The notes under the pieces were generated by a model. The model made no database searches. It was given only the letters and a program-made list of their open reading frames with translations, and had not been told where the DNA came from. From positions 1-9,769 of the forward strand of contig JAGXII010000228.1 of assembly GCA_024635735.1 (NCBI GenBank): DNA of 9,769 nt, read 5' to 3'. The position numbers and the translations under genes are program-made. Origin of the DNA: Christiangramia sp. (GTDB lineage Bacteria; Bacteroidota; Bacteroidia; Flavobacteriales; Flavobacteriaceae). Positions 6,382-9,769 of this stretch are shown here, piece by piece (position 1 is the first letter of the stretch; the number at the start of each line of letters is the position of its first letter).

Positions 6382-7775
6382 GAATTATATCCCAGTATAT
6401 TCAGCATATCTTCTGCAGTTTGCTGCTCACTGAAAAGGCTGGTTGTTAGCTTTCCATTTTCGTCTTTATCTATAAGGATATGTTTTGGTTGCGGGATAAG
6501 GCAGTGCTGTAATCCGCCAAAACCACCAATAGTATCCTGATAGGCTCCGGTATTAAAAAATCCTATATATAAAGGTTTTTCTTTTTTGAATTTTGGAAGA
6601 TAGATCGCGTTGGTATGCTGCTCTGAGTTATAGTAATCGTCACTATCACAGGTGAGTCCTCCAAGCAAAACTCTTTCATATTCGTCATTCCAGCGATTAA
6701 CCGCCAGCATCACGAATTTTTTACTAATCGCCCAGGTGTCTGGCAATGTGGTAATAAAAGAAGAATTAATCATATTCCACTTCTCACGATCATTCTGCTG
6801 CTTTTGATATAGAATCTCATAGATCGCTCCACCACTTTCTCCTACGGTAAAGCTTCCAAATTCTGTAAAAATATGAGGAACCTCCACTTCAGCTTCTTCA
6901 CAGGTAAGCTTGATCTGGTTAATAATCTCGTCTACCATATACTGGTAATCATACTCAAAGGCCAGTGAGTTCTTTACCGGAAATCCTCCTCCAATGTTAA
7001 GGCTGTTCAGAGTAGGACAAATCCTCTTCAAATTAATATATACTTTAAGACATTTATTAAGTTCGTTCCAGTAATACGCAGTATCACGAATTCCCGTATT
7101 GATAAAGAAATGAAGCATTTTAAGGTCTACCTGCTCATTATCTTTGAGTTGTTTGTTGTAAAAAGGAACAATATTCTTATACCCAATTCCAAGCCGGGAG
7201 GTGTAGAATTCGAATTTCGGCTCTTCTTCAGAAGCGATCCGGATTCCAACCTGGAATTTTCCTTTTATGCTTTCAGTAAGCAGTTCTAATTCCTCATAGT
7301 TATCTATAATAGGAATGCAGTTGCGGTGACCACTGTTCAATAACCTGCTGATATTTTCTATATACTGATCTCTTTTGAAACCATTACAAAGCACCCAGGT
7401 ATCATTGGTAATTTTACCTATCTTCTTAAGTTTCTCTACAATATTGATATCGAATGCCGAAGAAGTTTCAATATGGATGTCGTTCTTCAAGGCTTCATTC
7501 AGTACATGTTCAAAATGAGAACTTTTGGTACAATAGCAATAATTGTAAGACCCTGGATAATTATGCTTTTCGATGGCATTGTTAAACCATGTCTTCGCAC
7601 GGGAGATATTTTCTGAAATTTTTGGAAGATAGGTGAACTTTAAAGGGGCCCCGTATTTCTTCACGAGTTCCATGAGGTCGATATCGTGGAACCGCAGCTC
7701 ACTGCCCTCTAACGTGAATTCTTCCTGCGGAAAATAATAGGTCTGGTCAATTAGGTCGCTGTACTTGGTATTCAA
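6372..7775 (-). CDS. speA: Arginine decarboxylase, short flavobacterial fold-III PLP type
   Basis: This 467-residue protein is a PLP-dependent decarboxylase of the alanine-racemase fold (type III). K84 in YCYCTKSSH is the expected Schiff-base lysine. LHFFINTG (221-228) is the equivalent of the LHFHxGS strand, IGGGFP (261-266) the phosphate-binding glycine loop, TEFGSFTVGESG (304-315) the E-x-G region, and TCDSDD (375-380) holds the C-terminal catalytic Cys/Asp. FFNTGAYQ (406-413) supplies the late tyrosine. It is far shorter than E. coli SpeA (about 650 residues), lacking the extra inserted domain. Diaminopimelate or carboxynorspermidine decarboxylase is the alternative, but the adjacent agmatinase argues strongly for arginine decarboxylation to agmatine. 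The start is TTG at 7773-7775: an in-frame stop lies at 7785-7787, and the next ATG (residue 35) would remove the N-terminal segment NTKYSDLIDQTYYFPQEEF, which I recall as conserved in flavobacterial relatives. Confidence 0.85.
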   Translation of the reverse strand: MNTKYSDLIDQTYYFPQEEFTLEGSELRFHDIDLMELVKKYGAPLKFTYLPKISENISRAKTWFNNAIEKHNYPGSYNYCYCTKSSHFEHVLNEALKNDIHIETSSAFDINIVEKLKKIGKITNDTWVLCNGFKRDQYIENISRLLNSGHRNCIPIIDNYEELELLTESIKGKFQVGIRIASEEEPKFEFYTSRLGIGYKNIVPFYNKQLKDNEQVDLKMLHFFINTGIRDTAYYWNELNKCLKVYINLKRICPTLNSLNIGGGFPVKNSLAFEYDYQYMVDEIINQIKLTCEEAEVEVPHIFTEFGSFTVGESGGAIYEILYQKQQNDREKWNMINSSFITTLPDTWAISKKFVMLAVNRWNDEYERVLLGGLTCDSDDYYNSEQHTNAIYLPKFKKEKPLYIGFFNTGAYQDTIGGFGGLQHCLIPQPKHILIDKDENGKLTTSLFSEQQTAEDMLNILGYNSTN

Positions 7776-8048
7776 TTTGGTATATTAATTTAAGGCTAAA
7801 AATTAGAGAATAATTTAAAGGGTCAAAAGAATCGACTGGTAAATTAATGTTAAGAATAGGGTTCAGGGGTTTTTGAAGTAGAAAAAATCCACCTATTGCT
7901 GGCCGGGATTGGGATTTTCGGGTATTGGAGACCCTGTAAGAAAAAAATTTATTCAATTACATAAATATCCAGCTGAAGCTATTGTTGGCTCCATCTTTTT
8001 GACGAGATAAAAGTATTAAAAAAATATTCTGTTTGATCAAAAAAATGA
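7776..8048. other. Intergenic region upstream of speA
   Basis: This 273-base gap between the pseudouridine synthase gene and speA is the longest non-coding stretch here. It holds a weak hairpin at the end of the upstream gene and a candidate speA promoter near 7798-7827. The middle (about 7830-7980) contains a G-rich plus-strand patch with the tandem GGGATTGGGATT near 7906-7917. No tRNA, recognised riboswitch or convincing long stem is visible. A 69-codon minus-strand frame crosses it into speA but has no recognisable features and looks fortuitous. Confidence 0.5.
7798..7827 (-). promoter_or_regulatory. Candidate speA operon promoter
   Basis: On the minus strand TTTG (7824-7827) is followed after 18 bases by TAATTTTT (7798-7805), one mismatch from the Bacteroidota -7 consensus TAnnTTTG. 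Transcription would begin near 7792, leaving a leader of about 16 bases before the TTG start of speA. The position is sensible for an operon promoter, but the DNA is very AT-rich, so chance matches are likely. Confidence 0.35.
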
Positions 8049-8051
8049 TCA
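8018..8051 (-). terminator. Weak terminator-like hairpin after the pseudouridine synthase gene
   Basis: Two copies of the palindrome TGATCA (8034-8039 and 8046-8051) separated by six A form a 6-base stem that includes the stop codon of the gene ending at 8049. On the minus strand a run of seven T (8018-8024) follows about nine bases after the stem. The stem is short and the T-run is displaced, so termination is probably inefficient and some transcription may continue toward speA. Confidence 0.3.
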
Positions 8052-8888
8052 GTGCATTCCAAGGTTAATAACCTCTTGTTCAGTAAGGGATCTTGATCTT
8101 CCGCGGGAAAGATCTTTTTTGGTAAGTCCGCCAAAAACCACGCGATCCAGGCTCTCTACTTCGTATCCCAGGCTCTTAAAAATACGGGTAACAATGTGTT
8201 CCTTTATACTTTTTAGTTCCAGGCCTACTTCGGTATGTGGCTTATCTTCAATAAAGCTCACATCGGTAATGGTCACTTTTGAACCTTCTATATAAACTCC
8301 CTTTTTAATAGAATCAAGATCTTCCTGACTAAGGGGTTTATTCAGAGTTACCTGATAGATCTGGCGAATACCGTTTTTGGGTTTAGCCAGTTTTTTAGCA
8401 AGTGTTCCATCATTGGTGAATAATAACAGCCCTTTTGCCTGGTTGTCCAGTTTACCAACAGGACTAACTTTTGCCTTGGTAGCTTTTGAGATAAGCTCCA
8501 TCACTGTTCTTCCTCCTTTTTCAGGATTTCCGGTTACAAAGAATCCGGCAGGTTTATTAAGCAGAATATACTCCGGTTTTTCAGGATTTAAACGTCTGCC
8601 GTCAAACCTTACGTCATCGCTTAATTTTACACGATATCCCATTTCAGTAATGGTTTCACCGTTTACTGTAACATTTCCGGCAGTGATATACAAGTCTGCT
8701 TCACGTCGTGAACAAATTCCAGAATTAGCAATGTATTTATTAAGACGAATGCCATCAAGATTAGATAGTGGACTCTTCTCCATTTTCTTCTTTATAGGAG
8801 CGTTTCCACGGGCATGTGATTTTTTTCGCTGGCCACCACCCTGTCTCCCGCTGTATTTTCCCTGTGAAGATCTGTCGTTTCTACTCAT
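8049..8888 (-). CDS. Divergent RsuA/RluB-family pseudouridine synthase
   Basis: This 279-residue protein has the RsuA/RluB/RluE/RluF architecture. A basic, Gly/Ser/Arg-rich N-terminal tail (1-42) that could contact RNA is followed by an S4 RNA-binding domain (about 47-95, with RLNKYIANSGICSRREAD at 48-65), then the catalytic domain. The catalytic Asp is D148 in PVGKLDNQAKGLLLFTNDG (143-161); relatives usually read GRLDxxTxGLL, so Arg is Lys and Thr is Ala here. The normally invariant C-terminal motif (GxNRQVRRM) is replaced by SIKEHIVTRIF (227-237), although LGYEVESLDRVVFGGLTK downstream is conserved. It probably isomerises a uridine in ribosomal RNA, but these changes suggest an unusual target or reduced activity. 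A good promoter lies immediately upstream. A more canonical paralogue elsewhere in the genome would be expected. Confidence 0.85.
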   Translation of the reverse strand: MSRNDRSSQGKYSGRQGGGQRKKSHARGNAPIKKKMEKSPLSNLDGIRLNKYIANSGICSRREADLYITAGNVTVNGETITEMGYRVKLSDDVRFDGRRLNPEKPEYILLNKPAGFFVTGNPEKGGRTVMELISKATKAKVSPVGKLDNQAKGLLLFTNDGTLAKKLAKPKNGIRQIYQVTLNKPLSQEDLDSIKKGVYIEGSKVTITDVSFIEDKPHTEVGLELKSIKEHIVTRIFKSLGYEVESLDRVVFGGLTKKDLSRGRSRSLTEQEVINLGMH

Positions 8889-8902
8889 CGCTTAATTTTT
8901 TG

Positions 8903-8934
8903 CAAAGATACAGTTTAGCCGTTGAGGAAGCCAA
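8903..8934 (-). promoter_or_regulatory. Bacteroidota-type promoter of the pseudouridine synthase gene
   Basis: On the minus strand TATCTTTG (8903-8910) is an exact match to the -7 consensus TAnnTTTG, with a -33 TTG (8932-8934) 21 bases upstream. The -7 element ends 14 bases before the ATG, so the leader would be under about ten bases, typical of these organisms. The site lies in the 90-base gap after the UbiA-family gene and allows expression independent of it. Confidence 0.6.
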
Positions 8935-8978
8935 GTATTTAGAAAAAGTTTTAGAATGAAGGATTTAGCATCAAATCG

Positions 8979-9769
8979 TTAAAAGACACGGTTAAGAACT
9001 TCATCAATATCTATAAGAAGAATTCCGAAGACACCGGCCACAATAATCAGCTTTAAAATATTATGCAATAAGAGATATTGCCATTTCGCATTGCTAAAAT
9101 AGAGTAGCAGAAGGAAAATAATTAACAGAAATAGCGACGCGTAAAAATAATAATCCATATGGCCTATCTCAAACCTTGTGATAAGAAGAATAGCCGGAAC
9201 TATGGCAAGTATAGCGCAAATTGAAAGGAAGAACTTACTCCAGTTTTCTCCATAGACAATGGGGATAGTATGGTAATTCTGGGCGAGATCACCCTGCATG
9301 TTCTCGAGGTCTTTAACCAGCTCCCGCATAACGATCATCAGGTACAAAAAGGTGGCGTGTATAAAAATGACAGTTTCAAAATTCTTGTAATAAACGAAGA
9401 TCACGAAAAACGGAGTGATGGTAAGAATGGAGGCCACAAGGTTTCCTAAGAACAGAATTCTCTTTAACCTGTGTGAATAGAGCCATATGACAAAAATGTA
9501 GATCGAAAAGAAGACAACCGCTCGAAATGAAACATAACTGGCGAAAAATACAGCCGCAAAATTCAGAATAAAGTAGACCGAAAGTTTTGTACGCTGACTA
9601 ATAACCCTGTCCAGCATGGTTTTATTAGGGCGATTGATCAGATCTTTTTCACTGTCGTAAAAGTTATTGATAATATAACCGGAAGCGATCACGCTTGCCG
9701 AAGCCAGGATCAAAAAGAAAAGATTGGGATCAAATAGAATCTGCCTTAGCGGCAGGTCATGGGCCAGAA
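8979..9769 (-). CDS. UbiA-family prenyltransferase (5' end beyond window)
   Basis: This integral membrane protein belongs to the UbiA superfamily, which transfers polyprenyl groups from isoprenyl diphosphates. The frame is open to the window edge (263 codons visible), so the true start lies outside; a TTG at 9711-9713 is internal, since the residues before it (LAHDLPLRQ...LFF) continue a plausible UbiA N-terminus. The first Asp-rich motif is NNFYDSEKDLINRP (codons about 9668-9627) and the second is RELVKDLENMQGD. Around seven to eight hydrophobic helices follow one another to the C-terminus. The first motif has NN where many members have ND. Flavobacterial relatives are usually annotated as geranylgeranylglycerol-phosphate geranylgeranyltransferase, but substrate assignment in this family is poor. 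It could act on quinone or lipid precursors. The pseudouridine synthase gene follows 90 bases downstream with its own promoter. Confidence 0.85.
   Translation of the reverse strand, partial: LAHDLPLRQILFDPNLFFLILASASVIASGYIINNFYDSEKDLINRPNKTMLDRVISQRTKLSVYFILNFAAVFFASYVSFRAVVFFSIYIFVIWLYSHRLKRILFLGNLVASILTITPFFVIFVYYKNFETVIFIHATFLYLMIVMRELVKDLENMQGDLAQNYHTIPIVYGENWSKFFLSICAILAIVPAILLITRFEIGHMDYYFYASLFLLIIFLLLLYFSNAKWQYLLLHNILKLIIVAGVFGILLIDIDEVLNRVF

Noticed and set aside
7900..7925. G-rich patch with tandem GGGATT, considered as a quadruplex or riboswitch in the speA leader
   Set aside because: The G-runs are few and irregular and no supporting stems were found. The candidate promoter lies between it and speA, so it would not be in the mRNA leader.
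7747..7956. A 69-codon minus-strand frame overlapping the start of speA
   Set aside because: It overlaps the conserved speA N-terminus in another frame, has low-complexity composition and no recognisable motif.
8377..8895. A 172-codon plus-strand open frame opposite the pseudouridine synthase gene
   Set aside because: It mirrors the reading frame of a clear family member, has no recognisable domain, and lies antisense across the S4 and catalytic motifs.

Overview
The window looks like chromosome of a marine-type Flavobacteriaceae (Bacteroidota), perhaps close to Gramella/Christiangramia. This is inferred from moderately AT-rich DNA, the absence of clear Shine-Dalgarno sequences, a near-perfect Bacteroidota promoter (TTG-N21-TATCTTTG), and the gene families and order. 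I see no rRNA, tRNA, CRISPR array, prophage or insertion sequence.

Left third (plus strand, 1-3755): the 3' end of an unidentified gene is followed by three envelope glycosyltransferase genes. They are a Dpm1-like GT2, a cellulose-synthase-like membrane GT2 that overlaps it by four bases (ATGA), and a polytopic GT-C-type transferase. A minus-strand gene for a membrane protein with two LAB_N domains (3747-4388) converges on the last of these and overlaps its 3' end by nine bases. The four genes plausibly form a module that makes, moves and uses lipid-linked sugar.

Middle (minus strand, 4414-7775): a compact polyamine operon reads speA (arginine decarboxylase), then speB (agmatinase), then a deoxyhypusine-synthase-family gene, and ends at a strong intrinsic terminator. 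Arginine would be converted to agmatine and then putrescine. Bacteria lack eIF5A, so the DHS-like enzyme most likely acts on free polyamines, with homospermidine as the likely product. Several residues of the human DHS substrate pocket are replaced while the catalytic lysine is kept.

Right (minus strand, 8049-9769): a divergent RsuA/RluB-type pseudouridine synthase with its own promoter, preceded by a UbiA-family prenyltransferase that runs off the window edge.

The most unusual structure is an imperfect inverted repeat of about 88 bases (3103-3190). It lies inside the GT-C gene and is translated in frame as a polar loop. It resembles a palindromic repeat family I remember from flavobacterial intergenic DNA, so it looks like a protein-coding insertion of a small mobile palindrome.
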